A DNA stretch of 64,000 bases from Diphasiastrum complanatum (taxonomy: Eukaryota > Streptophyta > Lycopodiopsida > Lycopodiales > Lycopodiaceae): NCBI GenBank assembly GCA_029204225.1, contig CM055100.1:22817810-22881809 (forward strand), read 5' to 3'. The translations under genes were made by a program, and so were the position numbers. Below are positions 53,488-64,000 of this stretch, in pieces; within the stretch, counting starts at the first letter, position 1, and each line of letters begins with the position of its first letter. The notes beneath the pieces were generated by a model that was given only the letters and a program-made list of their open reading frames with translations, did not search any database and was not told where the DNA came from.

Positions 53488-54418
53488 TTTGGTATCACTA
53501 TGATGTCGGCTTGCAAATCGGAAAATTCCTTTTTGTGTTCACCTGGCTGGGTTAAGACTGCTCCAACTGCATACTTCGATGCGTCCGTATGCACGTGGAA
53601 CTCAATGGACCAATTGGGTGGTCATAAGATTGGTGCTGAGACTAATTCATCCTTAATCTTCTGGAAAGCCTTTAGAGCTTCCTCATTCCAATGTGGATCC
53701 GTTGTGAGCTTGTAAATTGGTCTGGCTAACTCCGCAAAATCAAGAATGAAAATCCTATAATAGTTAGCATGACCCATGAAAATGTAGACCTCGCGGACCG
53801 TCCCCGGTGGTGGTAGATCAATAACGATCCTGATCTTTGATAGATCTGTGGCGATCCCATGTCTTGACACTATATGGCCAAGTATCAAGCCATGTGTCAC
53901 CCATAATTGACATTTTTTTGGATTCAGGGAGATCTGGTATTCGCGGCATTTTTGTAGCACCTTCTCCAAATTGGATAAGTGTTCTGAATCTGGTCCATGC
54001 ATGCACAGATCGTCCAAGAAAATTTCCAAACTTTTTTGCAAATAATCTTTGAATGCTGCCTGCATGACTCGCTGGAAAGTGCTTGGGGCATTGCAAAGTC
54101 TGAATGGCATCACTTTATAGGCATAAGTTTCCATCCTGTGGCGAATGTTGTCTTGTGTTGGTCCTGGGGGGCTATTTTCACCTGGTTGTAGCCACTGAAG
54201 CCATCCAGAAAACTGTAGGCTTCGTCGCCCTCTACTCTATCGAGGACACTTTCCGTAAATGGTAAAGGAAAATGGTCCTTTTTGGTGACTGCATTAAGCG
54301 CCTTCAGATTCACACAGATCCGCATTTTGCCATTCTTCTTGGGTACTATAACTATCGGCGATACCCATTCCGTGTGCTCAATTTCGTAAATGAAATCTGC
54401 ATCCATAAGCTTCTGCAA
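53488..54418 (-). pseudogene. gypsy reverse transcriptase and RNase H start
   Basis: The first part (54418-54110) has WVSPIVIVPKKNGKMRICVN and YSFLDGFSGYNQVKIAPQDQ. A one-base loss near 54130 shifts to METYAYKVMPFRLCNAPSTF (54134-53622). The catalytic block reads FLDDLCMHG, with Leu and Cys where relatives have Ile/Val and Ile/Val. RNase H begins with HTDASKYAVGAVL near 53590. Confidence 0.92.
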
Positions 54419-55578
54419 CTCTTGCTTGATCAGTTATGTATAATTCGGGTTGCAACGGTAGTAACGGCTTACCTTGGGGACTGCTCTGTCCACCAAAGAT
54501 ATGGTGTGTTGGACTACTGTTGGCGGAATGCCCTTTAGATCACTATAGCTCCAGGCAAAACAGTCTTTATATTCCACCAAAAAGGATCGTAGTCTCTTGA
54601 ACTGCGTGGGTGTTAACTGCTCTCCCACATGCACTATCCTTTCTTCTTCTCCTGGTTCCGCAAGATTCATCGGCTGTGTTTGCCCAGGTCCCTCGAAGAC
54701 TTGTTCCGCTGGTGCTTGACTTTGATCAGGTTCTCGTTGGGCTTGCGACATCATGATTACCACGTCGTCCAATGTATAATTCTTGAAAGTATCAGACATC
54801 CTGGAGCTCGTCGAGATTTCTCTTTCAGCATATTGATCTTGGCCCGACTGGTCATTTTTTTATTTTTTGTCACTTGTGTAGAAGATGACGCTGTATCTGA
54901 GTCCAACTTGATTGACTTTAAGGAATCCAACACCTTTTTTTTGCCATTTTTTGTCATTTTGGTGGGTTCATCCTTGTTGTCTTTCTTCGGGACTGTTGTG
55001 ACATTCGCCTCATGGTTGCGAATATCAACGTCTACTGTAGCTATTGCCTCTTCGGATAGGTCACTCCATTGGATCACCTGGTTGTAGCGTTGTTTCAACT
55101 GATTATTCTTATTCACAGGTGCCTTGGGTGGTCTGATCCTCGAGACTTTCGCCGTAGCAGACCTTTGTGGTGGTTGAGCTGGTACCTTCTTGGTTCCATA
55201 ACGATCTGGGTCTATGTGGTGTAGGACTTGTTTACCAGTCAGCACAATCTCCTTATTATAAGTTAGAGCATGTTGCCAAGGGACTAGATCATCGTCCACT
55301 GGGTTCTCAATCGGCTCCGCTGACAGCCATGCTACGTTTATCATATTCACCCCAAATGTGATTGGTGTGTCCATAGTGTAACATTTAGGTGAAGATCTAC
55401 TCGGTTTTGGATCCGATTCATATTGACATGCCTGACAGTCAATAGTTGCTAATGCGTCCGTCCATCTCATGACATCCGTCTTTGAATGATAGTGACCTCC
55501 CTTGGCTGGCCTTGGACGATCAATCATGTAATCTGTCGTGGATGATCCGTCATTGACTTTGGGTGCAATAGCTTTCAC
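54419..55578 (-). pseudogene. gypsy linker between protease and reverse transcriptase
   Basis: Two frames (55578-54757 and 54799-54434) give about 380 residues. The first is Lys/Ser-rich with no known domain (residues such as HYHSKTDVMRWTDALATIDC and NMINVAWLSAE). The second ends EYKDCFAWSYSDLKGIPPTV, the block just before reverse transcriptase. Such a long linker is seen in OTA elements. Confidence 0.8.
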
Positions 55579-55644
55579 CGCCCATGTGGTTGGATCTACT
55601 TTTACAGCATGTTCTCTGTTCTAGAAGGTGAGTTTCCCTGTACC

Positions 55645-56067
55645 TCAGTTGTGTACTACTTGCGCAGTCCTCAACCATGGTCTTCCCAGTAAAACACGGT
55701 ATGTAGATGGAGATTCAGATATATCCATGACCACAAAAGTAATCACATACTGCATGCCTGCTATCTTTACAGGAATATCAACAACTACGCCTTTTGGTTT
55801 CACACAAGATTGATCTGCTAGCTTGACGACGAATCTGGCTGGCTTCAATCCTTGTAGACGCCATTTTTCATACAAAGTATTGGAGATCAGATTGACACCC
55901 GATCCTCCATCTACCGCTGCCGCCTCGTCCTCGTATCTCTTGTGTTTGATTGGCAAAGTGATGTTGTGTTCCTCACTTTCCCATGCTGCTCCGATGTGGA
56001 GGACGTTATTTGTTTCATCATAGACCACACAATATATGGGCTCAGGCGCTACTGGCTCCTCATCCAC
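55645..56067 (-). pseudogene. gypsy retropepsin-like protease
   Basis: It carries AAAVDGGSGVNLISNTLYEK, the active-site block with DGG, then FVVMDISESPSTYRVLLGRP, the second beta-hairpin and ALGRPWL-like flap. OTA elements commonly use DGG here, so the site may have been active. Confidence 0.88.
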
Positions 56068-56081
56068 TTTGGCCCATTCAG

Positions 56082-57010
56082 CTAAAAGGCTTTTCGCTTG
56101 TGGTGCACCCGCATTAGTTCACCGAGTGGTAAACTAACATGGCTTGACAACAAGAGTGTGTGCCTTTCAGTGCATAGTTTCTCAGGCTCCACCATGTGAA
56201 AAGGTGGTTTATGTTGGTGCAACCGATCATTCTGCGCAGTGGTGAGCCTATTTGCGGTTTCCGTTTGACGCCGACTGGAGGTTCTGTGGGATTGTTTCAT
56301 TCTTGCTCTTTTTCCTCCTCTTGTGCTTTTTGTACCCAGTGTCTTATTTTCTGGTACTGTCTTCTCTCTTCCCTCACATTTGGATATGGCACTGAAGTTG
56401 AGGGTTGGTCGTCAGTGACCAATGGTGGTGGTGAGGGAGCCACTTCCTTTCTCTTCTGTGCTCACGTAACAGCTAACACAGGAGTGTGATCTTGTCGACC
56501 TTTCGATGGCATCCCCGCTGGAACTGCTGGTTGCTGTATGGCAATGATATTAAGAGGTGCACTGGTTCCAGGTTTAAATGGACAATTCTTGAAACAGTGT
56601 CCATGACCACAATCCCGACATGAGGTTGTATATTGTCCCTTGTAGGGACATTCTCCAATTCTGTGTCCCTCGCCGCATCCGTAGCAGCCGTAATTTCTTC
56701 CACCTTGACATTGAGTTTGAGCTGCATAGGCCAAAACATATTCATTTATGGCAGGATCCATAAATGGTTCATCTGGTCTGTACCACTGTTGCTGCTCAGG
56801 TTGAGGTGGCATTTGCATTTCTTGTTCCGCTGCTGTCAGGTTTACATGGGCCACTTGTTGATTGGCTGGCCCTGGTGGAGTAGGTAAGGCCATGACTTGT
56901 GGTTGATCGGGTGCGCCGTACCTTGGTGCCGCATAAGGTGCCCCTTGATGATAAGGATAAGAAGTCTAATAAGGACTTCTCTTCTGTTGAACAACCCTGG
57001 GGGAATATCT
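56082..57010 (-). pseudogene. gypsy gag C-terminus with two zinc knuckles
   Basis: The frame 56893-56462 has a Pro/Gln-rich stretch, then CYGCGEGHRIGEC and CRDCGHGHCFKNC, two CX2CX3HX4C knuckles. The gag frame extends upstream to about 57000 through one TAG. Between 56462 and 56082 the frame is lost; I see only Lys/His-rich scraps. Confidence 0.85.
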
Positions 57011-57011
57011 A

Positions 57012-57248
57012 ACTTGAAGGAAGCATGGGGCTGTCATAGACACCTAACTGTATCACTGCCTTCATGATTGTCTAAGACACCTACAAAGATATTTTTTAGA
57101 TCTAAGAAATAGTCTGAATCAACAGTTTGTGTAGATCTTGTTATAAATTTAATGGTGCGTTTTCTCTTATTTGAATTTATATTCAGCAAGAGTGGTGTCA
57201 GAGCTGATATATAGTTATTTCTTAAATGTCTATACAACTCTCAACAAG
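57012..57248 (+). repeat. LTR 3' fragment of the copia relic
   Basis: It matches the last about 230 bases of the LTR at 13474-14232, from AAGGAAGCATGG onwards. The first roughly 500 bases of the LTR are missing; the left edge abuts gypsy gag. Two primer-site look-alikes lie at 57196 (TGGTGTCAGAGC) and 57249 (TGGTATCAAAGC). Confidence 0.75.
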
Positions 57249-57324
57249 TGGTATCAAAGCCCGGTCCCTGGTCCAAATTGGTATAGTATTTATGACTAAG
57301 TTATGATTTCTTAGAGTGTTCATC

Positions 57325-58117
57325 ATGGAAGGTACATCTTCTGAGATCCTATTGATCAATAAGTTCAACGAAGATGATTTCCACATGTGGAAATTCAAAA
57401 TGAAGATGATACTTATTGAAAAAGAACTTGGAGATATGTCAATGGTTTAATAGCCAAACCGAGTGAACTTGAAAAACTGACCGCTTGGGAAGCTAAGGGG
57501 TACTTGCCATTGTATCTTTGAATCTTAAAGATTCACAAATAGCTCATGTAGCAAATTGTTCAAGTTCTAAAGAAGCTTGGGACATTCTTTCTAGTTTATA
57601 TGAAACAAAAGATGTTTTGACTCATCTCTTTTTGAAAAAGAAGTTCTAGTCGCTCAAGATGAGTGGAGGAACCTTAGCAAATGATGATATGAATGAATTC
57701 AAACAACTACTCAACCAGCTAGTTGCAATAGGCTTGTCAATATCAGACAAAGATGCTAACATGTCTCTTCTATCCAGTCTTCTAGGACATTTAAACATGA
57801 GATCAATCTTGTACATGCATCACAATAGTATGGTTAAGGATTTGAATATTAATACTGTCTCCACTGACATTCGACATGTATGTGACATGTGCCTACTAGG
57901 CAAACAACCTAGATCAAGATTCCCAAAGGGACAAGCCTCTAGAGCTCAGTCCATTCTAGAATTGATACATAGTGATCTGTGTGGCCCTATGAGTACTCCC
58001 TCTCTGAGTTCAGCACTATATTTTATCACTTTTATTGATGACTATTCGAGATTCACCAGTATTATGTTCATCAAGAACAAGTCTGAGGCATTCAACTGTT
58101 TCAAAGAACTCAAGTAG
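57325..58117 (+). pseudogene. copia gag fused in frame to integrase
   Basis: ATG 57325 opens MEGTSSEILLINKFNEDDFH, then WKFKMKMILIEKEL and a stop; it resumes as LNLKDSQIAHVANCSSSKEA. The frame 57659-58117 then carries the gag C-terminal part (DDMNEFKQLLNQLVAIGLSI, SLLSSL) straight into the pre-integrase finger (LGHLNMRSI ... CDMCLLGKQPRSRF) and integrase ([18 protein letters not shown]). Zinc knuckle and protease have been removed without breaking the frame. Confidence 0.88.
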
Positions 58118-59300
58118 TTTGTTGAGACACAAATTGGTCAAAAGCTCAAAACCTTATGCACTGATAGTGGGGGACAATGTATGTTAGACAAAATGTCCGA
58201 CTACTTATCATCATGCGACATTCATCATCAGTTCACCACCAGATACACACCATAATAGAATGGAGTAGTCGAGAGGAAGAACCGAACATTACTCAATGCG
58301 AAACGATCAATGATGTCAAATGCTCAACTACCCAATAATTTTTGGGCTAAAGCAATTTTAACAGCTTGTTATCTGCAGAATTATTCAAGCACTAAAGTAG
58401 TCAACTCAAAGACTCCATTCGAATCCTATCATGGATTTAAATTGAGTATGAAGCAACTCCGAGCATTTCGTTGTCATTGCTATGTGTAGATTTCTTCTGA
58501 TCTGAGAAAGAAACTCGATCCTGCTAGCTATAGAAGTATCTTCCTCGGATACTCGACATCACACAAAGCTTATCGGATCTACAATGTCAAATTGGTCGAG
58601 ACGTCGTCTTCCTCGAAGATAGATTTTACGACTTCAAGTAGAAGCAGCCAATGCAAGAGTTCATTCAAACGACTCCCATTACCATCGATAGGCCTCGACC
58701 TATGACTATTCTGACAACAATCGAATGTACCCATGTCGCACAACAAGGAGAATCATCAACTTAGGCCCAGTGTGTCACCTTCTCGGGATCAAGATAACTA
58801 GAGACAAAGCAAACGAAAGAATTGTGATAAGCCAAGAAAGGTATCTTACTCGCCGACAACTGAAGCAGAGAATAAGGAGATGTACAAATACCCCTATCAG
58901 TCCATAGTCAGATCGATCATGTATGCCATGGTCTGCACATGACCCGATCTTGCCTATACAGTCAACACACTATCACAATATATGTCGAATCTCGGCCTAC
59001 CTCATTGAAAAGCTCTAGTGAGAGCATTGAGATACATTCAAGCCACGAAGCACTATGCTCTGTGCTCTAATGGAAATACAGAGGATGCTCTAACTCTTAA
59101 TGTTTATTCCAACTCTGGCTGGGCTGGAGACGTGGACACACGAAAATTCACTTTTGGCTATATACGCTTTTTAGCAAGAGGGTCAATTTCATGGAATAGT
59201 CGAAAGCATAAATGCATTTTTTTTGTCTTCCACAAAGTCCGAATATAACGTAGCTACATCTCCTATACTGTGTAAGTATTCTCTCTCTACAACAGCATGT
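58118..59300 (+). pseudogene. copia integrase end, deleted reverse transcriptase, RNase H
   Basis: After stops, integrase continues (CTDSGGQC, NGVVERKNRTLLNAKRSMMS, QLRAFRCHCYV). The reverse transcriptase is reduced to its end: LGIKITRDKANERIVISQER near 58780 and a TRPDL-like block (PDLAYTVNTLSQYMS). RNase H follows (ALRYIQATKHYALCSNG, NSGWAGDVDTRKFTFGYIRF, then LSSTKSEYNVAT in another frame). Many stops. Confidence 0.88.
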
Positions 59301-59486
59301 AGCCTTACTCGCACAAGTCGAACAGTCTGTATATACATCAACTTTGAAGTAGAGCAGGATCGACTTCGACATACCCGACATCGACTTCATCGACATCGAC
59401 TCAAGGGCAAACGATCAACTCCTCATCCAACTTTCTCGACGTCCGTGTAGGGTCGAAGATCTCTCATAGGTAGTAGTCGTTCTGCT

Positions 59487-60267
59487 TGTCAACAATGGTT
59501 AGAACACTGGTTAGGTGCCTAACCATGAATAGATTCTACTTTTAGTTAGTTCCCTATTTTTTTCCTAACTCTACCACCACTAACACTACACACCCCTATC
59601 TCTACTCCCCTAAACTAACTTTTATCTTGATTTTTGGTGAAAGAGAAAAGGAGAATAGTAGAGATTGAGAGGAGAAGAGAGAAAGAGAGGGATAGAGAGT
59701 GAGAGTGAGAATGGAGGTTAGCTCAAATGCTCATTTTGCTTGCTAAAGGAGAAACATTAACTAAGGAAACCAAGAAAGCATGAACTTGAAAGCAAGAGAA
59801 AGCAACAATAGCAATAGCAAGCATTGAATAGCAAATGAGGATGCTTCTCTTCCAAAAATGGTAGAGTTTCCTCCTTCTCATTAAGCATGGAAAATAGAGT
59901 ACATGAGGTGCCTTTTTATAAATGGGGAAGGCCCTTGCCCCAAAATACTATTGGCTAATATCTACACTAATCCTATCCATTCATCTTGGACCCAACTTGA
60001 TCCAAAGGTCTCAAAAAAGTACATTGGATTTCACATGATTCATGTGAGTCTCCATTTGGACCCAACTCTAAAATAATAGACTTCTAAGTTTAAAATGACT
60101 TAAGTTTTAATTTAATTACAAATGGGGCCCAAGTCTATTATTCTATTTACAACTCAACTTGCGTGCTCATTGGGCCATGGGCTTATACAAGTAGGATGCC
60201 ATGCCCTCGCAGCACATTTTATTGGTCGATATTATTAGTTTACAATATGTTGGGAATATCCCCAACA
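59487..60267 (-). repeat. LTR, family L1, inverted relative to 41006-41729
   Basis: On the minus strand it runs TGTTGGGGATATTC...GTTGACA, 781 bp, with TATA-like TTGTATAAGCCCATGG near 60185. It shares many blocks with 41006-41729 but is clearly diverged. No target duplication (GGTCC versus AGCAG) marks it as a solo LTR. Confidence 0.8.
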
Positions 60268-60575
60268 GGACCCACGACTTGAAGCAGTGCCGATCCCACG
60301 ACACTCTGCCGGTTTAGTATAAAGTCTTCTTGGCCCTCGCCTCTGGTGGATCAGGTAGCCAATGACATCTTCCATGAAATTTATTCTGTCCAGCTTCTTC
60401 AAGTCCTTAGGCATGTGAAGGGACTTGTGGACTCTTGTTAGCCAGTTTTGGTCGACCCACACTTGGAATCTGCGCGTCCAGGGATCGCCAAGGAATGCGG
60501 CTCAGTAGTAGACTCGAGCGACTGGAAGCTGATCTTCCACTTTCTTTGAGGCTAATACCTTATTTGGATCAAAGA
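60268..60575 (-). pseudogene. Unrecognised ORF fragment ending at the LTR
   Basis: A minus-strand frame with one TGA reads FFDPNKVLASKKVEDQLPVA, later FQVWVDQNWLTRVHKSLHMP, and ends RGIGTASSRGS exactly where the LTR starts. It looks protein-like (balanced composition, codon-like), but I do not know the family. It may be the 3' part of the ORF1/gag of the same element, or target sequence cut by the LTR. Confidence 0.35.
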
Positions 60576-60596
60576 ATATGGGGGGAGTTCTTCACA

Positions 60597-60608
60597 TGGC
60601 ATCAGAGC
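60597..60608 (+). other. Primer-site look-alike
   Basis: TGGCATCAGAGC, one mismatch to the initiator tRNA-Met type, after CA at 60595-60596. The LTR for it is not defined. Confidence 0.35.
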
Positions 60609-61142
60609 TTTTGGCCTCTTGTGGTGAGGGTCATTGTGTGAACCCCTACAAATCTGTTGCTTGCTGATTCTAAGAGTTTAGGAACTGTAGTTTCTGAACC
60701 TTTGGAAAAAATTGATTTGGTAGAGGTTGGAACCTCTATTCAGTTCAAAGGGAAGCTACAGGGGCAACAACTATGCATGCAAGCCTTTTGAAGAAGAGAA
60801 AGTAATCCTGGAGTAGAGTTATGTAAGAATCCTGAACTCGTTTGAAACCTTTGTTGATTGTACAGAAGCGATTTGATGCATCCATTTGTGAAGCGAATTT
60901 GGAGCGCTGGTGGGGGCTCAGAGATCGGGTTACCATAGATTTGCTATGGCCTCTGTTGTCCTTACAAACTAATTCCGTTAGTGTTATTGAACTGGGGACG
61001 CATTAGAGATTGGGTGTGTTACCTCCATTTGCTGATGCAAAGAGCTGTCAATTCATTTGAAACCTTGGTTTTCTGCAAACAAATGGACGTGAGGGAGATG
61101 ATTGATTGGCAGATGGCTCGTGAAGGGTGCGATCCTGCATAA

Positions 61143-61307
<165 letters not shown>

Positions 61308-61488
61308 GGCCTTCGCGATGGTGGCGGTTGTCTTCTTGAAATCTAGCTTCCTATCCTGCTCGAATTTTTTCTCTATCTCGATGCATGGTGCGTCTATGAT
61401 ATAGCGGCTATTGCATCATGGGAGCATTCCCTTCCTTTTGCTAAATCCTTTAGCAAAATCCTTTTAGGGTTTTTTTTAATGGATGGGA

Positions 61489-61508
61489 GGGGGGGGGGGG
61501 GGGGGGGG
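61489..61508 (+). repeat. G20 homopolymer
   Basis: A run of about 20 G, 186 bases after the TC tract. Confidence 0.95.
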
Positions 61509-62659
61509 CTTGTTAACCATACATAGTCTTTATGGTTTATCATTTTTTAAGAGTAAAAGTGGTGAGTGAAGGGCTTGATCCTGGTGCTTGCATGCCTCAG
61601 TTAGTCCACTGAGTTGTGCATGCAGTAACCATGTATTGCATTGATTTCATAGCTTTTGTAAAGGGATTTGGTGCATTTGATGAATGCATGGCTATTTGTA
61701 ATGGATTTTTGGTTACATAGCCCGAACCTTTTGAAGTCTTTGCAAAATTTTTGATGTAATCTAAGCAATGGTCGATTCGGTAAGAAGATTTTGGGAATCT
61801 ATCTAAATCAACAACTGAGAATGGAGTTACCTATTCTCTTGACTTAATCGAGAGAATCTTTGAAGAATAATTTTATTATCCTAACTGTTATGTCTATGTG
61901 ATTGGATCCATGGATTTAGGATCGACAATAAAATACTATTCTTCATAGTAATTTTTCTCCAGGCAAGTACCCAGATAGTGGAAATATGGGTTCCCGGTAC
62001 TGTGCTTTTTATCGGTTCTTCCTTTTGGACTCGATGGTGCATCAATAATCTTATCTTAAATGATTTTGATCTTTAAGATTGGGCAAATTAAAGCTTTTCA
62101 GATACTTGTTAAAGTGAATAAATGGAATAAGGTCGTAATTTTTGAGTGGTAGCTCTATATTTGATTTAAAAACAGGTATATCGAATATTGTAAAGAGTAC
62201 CCGGATCAGAATTTTATTGATTTTCTATTAAGTTCAGGCAATTTTAATAAAGTAATACTTAAGCTAGTGTGGTCAAAAGGGTAGAAACCTAGCCTTTACA
62301 TGTGTTAAAGGAGTTTTCAGGGGCCTTCGCAAATGAAATTTTTTGGGTGACCATAAAATCTAAGGGAGGAAGAAAATGAGACACTAGAGTAGGTAAATGT
62401 GATTGTGTTATGTAGTTTGGATTGGTTCCCTGTATGGAAACTGCATAGCACCGTTTTGAATTTATTTTGAATATCTATAGGACCATGAGTTGACCCTATT
62501 TGTTATAAGAAATTGTGACATGGAACGAGAATGGACATTGGGTTCACATTTGTACTGTAAAGAATCTTATTCCTAAGAGTTGTAACTCTCAGATGGTAGA
62601 AATTCGGGATGGATAGTACCAACTAGAGGGACTGAAGAAACGAAATGTTTCTAACCACA
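61509..62659. other. No recognisable gene
   Basis: AT-rich sequence without a motif I can name. Confidence 0.4.
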
Positions 62660-62689
62660 AAGCCTTGCTAGCTTTCAACCCTCAGCCTG

Positions 62690-63273
62690 ACAAAGATGTT
62701 CGCGAACACGAAAGTCAGGAGACACGAAGCACAAAAAGTTTCACGAACACGAAAGTCAAAGGAAACGAAGACGAACGCGAACATAGTCAACACAGACGAA
62801 GACGAACGGTTCGCGAACACAAAAGATTCACAAACAAGAATCTTTTGCGATTCAGTACAAGAGAAGACAAATGACCCAAAACGAAACCAACGACGAAAAC
62901 GAAACCTTCTCCTGCCCTCCGCGCTCCGAAGAGTACCAACGAGATCATGCAAGTACCCAGCAGTGCTTGAAGAAACCAGAGAAAGATCAATATAGATGAT
63001 TCTTCATGTTGTGTCTGATCTCAAATGCAAATGCTTCTGCTGTTAATCGTGTGTCTGAGTTTTCTTGTTCCTTTTGAATTCCTCACCTTGGTTGAAACTA
63101 TGTTGAATGCTGTACTAATTTTATAAACGTAGATCAGCAGTGTCTGACTACACTTTGGAGGACTATAGGAGTGATTCAGCTGGCATTGTCCAACGATCGT
63201 ATCTGAACTCCATCCGAGTCGCAAGAGGATCGTGGTTCCTTCGCGAAAGCTTTGCGATACTAATTCTCATCAG
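62690..63273 (+). repeat. Probable 5' LTR (3' part) of copia element at the right edge
   Basis: A CpG-rich stretch with repeated CGAACACGAAAGTCA and TTCGCGAACAC motifs (62700-62900) is followed by sequence that resembles the LTR end at 15.6-15.95 kb. The 3' limit is set by the primer site at 63274. Confidence 0.5.
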
Positions 63274-63285
63274 TGGTATCAGACC
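63274..63285 (+). other. Primer-binding site, one mismatch
   Basis: TGGTATCAGACC, 115 bases before the gag ATG. Confidence 0.65.
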
Positions 63286-63388
63286 AGGCCATCCTATCAT
63301 ATTCTGACATACCCAAGAAGCTAGCAGATCCAGAAGGCCCAGCATTCAAACTAACAACCATCAACAAGAGAAAAGACTCCAAGAAACA

Positions 63389-64000
63389 ATGGCTTCAATC
63401 AATAGCATGCAGAGCAAGATCTGCACAATACTTAATTCTTCAGGATCTAACTTTCTAGCCTGGAAAGTTAAAACATCTTTGATACTCAAGGGCGAAGGAC
63501 TATTTCCTTGGGTGGATGGCACAAAAGAAATTCCTACGACAACAGGCAAGGAGCTAGGTGAATGGAGGTAGAAAAACGACAAGGTAGTAGCCTTGCTATC
63601 ATCTTCCATCGAAGTCTCACACTTGACCTGGCTACACTCTCCAAAGCTAAGGAGATGTGGGATGCATTACTCACCAGATTTCAGACGAAATCAAGAGTCA
63701 AATCATGATGTTGGAAGATCAGCTGACAAATTTGCAGTGGGATGAAAAAGACCTCACTTCTTTAGTAAGAAAGATGAAGGATCTGTTTCTGTCACTACAT
63801 AACTCTGGAGCAGAGAATGTTGTGTCAATTGAGAAGCAGCTCACGTACCTGTTGAGAGCCTTACCCAGATCATTCCAGATGACAAGAACCCTGCTCACGA
63901 AAGATCCCACCATGAACCTAAAAAAAAGACAATTGTCGAGATTTGAGAGGAGGTCAAGGCCAGAGAACATCTTGATCACAAAGATGATTCTAGCCAGGCC
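63389..64000 (+). pseudogene. copia gag, continues past the window
   Basis: ATG 63389 opens MASINSMQSKICTILNSSGS and NFLAWKVKTSLILKGEGLFP, ending at a TAG (63569). The gag continues in other frames (LSSSIEVS, LDLATLSKAKEMWDALLTRF) and is broken again near 63700. It matches the interrupted gag at 15993/22120 almost end to end and shows what that gene looked like before insertion. Confidence 0.9.

Larger units (their letters stand above)
51894..57010 (-). mobile_element. Ty3/gypsy OTA-type (Tat/Athila-like) coding region
   Basis: In minus-strand order: two CCHC knuckles, protease, a long linker, reverse transcriptase, RNase H and integrase. The DGGSGVNLI protease block, FAWSYSDLKGIPP before reverse transcriptase and the FRLCNAPSTFQRVM block are typical of the non-chromovirus OTA branch. 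The N-terminal gag is cut off near 57010 by the neighbouring copia. Several single-base shifts and stops interrupt pol. Confidence 0.88.

Overview
The window is plant nuclear DNA, most likely from a flowering plant with a large, repeat-rich genome. The reasons are the spliceosomal introns, the plant Ty1/copia and Ty3/gypsy lineages, primer sites complementary to initiator tRNA-Met, Helitron and hAT remnants, long (TC)n tracts, and an intron-rich gene of a plant TPR family. The species cannot be named from the sequence.

Host gene. One apparently intact gene lies on the minus strand between about 39.9 and 25.4 kb. I rebuilt eight exons by splice sites, reading phase and family resemblance. They encode a carboxylate-clamp TPR co-chaperone-like protein of about 314 residues (323 from the first ATG), resembling Arabidopsis TPR3 (At1g04190). 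Intron 1 is about 2.9 kb and looks like a GC-AG intron. Intron 6 is about 8.2 kb and holds a scrambled gypsy relic, a broken multi-exon hAT (BED/DUF659) gene, a Helitron-like end and an inverted-repeat element. Intron 7 holds a copia 3' end with its LTR.

Left part, 1-25 kb. A chromovirus-like gypsy element (1-5404, plus) has a gag UAG stop in a CARYYA context and a deletion in the reverse transcriptase. Next come a fragment like a non-LTR retrotransposon linker, a minus-strand chromovirus relic with a chromodomain (about 8.2-6.3 kb), a hAT-type MITE with 8-bp target duplications (8958-9393), assorted degenerate repeats, a weak candidate first exon near 10.5 kb, and a copia 3' end with its LTR (13.47-14.75 kb). 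A copia gag (from 15993) is split by a full-length minus-strand copia element (16191-22119) whose LTRs run AG...CT and whose target duplication is AGTAG. Two related Helitron 3' ends follow at 22969 and 23194, then a second possible non-LTR fragment.

Right part, 40-64 kb. This is nested LTR retrotransposons: an LTR plus ORF1 start (41006-41925), a gypsy/copia leader with poly-C, a copia element with two 702-bp LTRs and target duplication CCCCC (45025-50066), a minus-strand ORF1-like gene behind an LTR promoter, a minus-strand OTA-type gypsy pol (57.0-51.9 kb), a shrunken copia relic whose gag is fused in frame to integrase (57.0-59.4 kb), an LTR of the 41-kb family in opposite orientation (59487-60267), long C/TC/G tracts, and a copia leader plus gag at the right edge of the same family as the split gag at 16 kb.

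Every retroelement pol I could follow has frameshifts, stops or deletions, so none looks autonomous. All coordinates, mismatch counts and alignments were made by eye.
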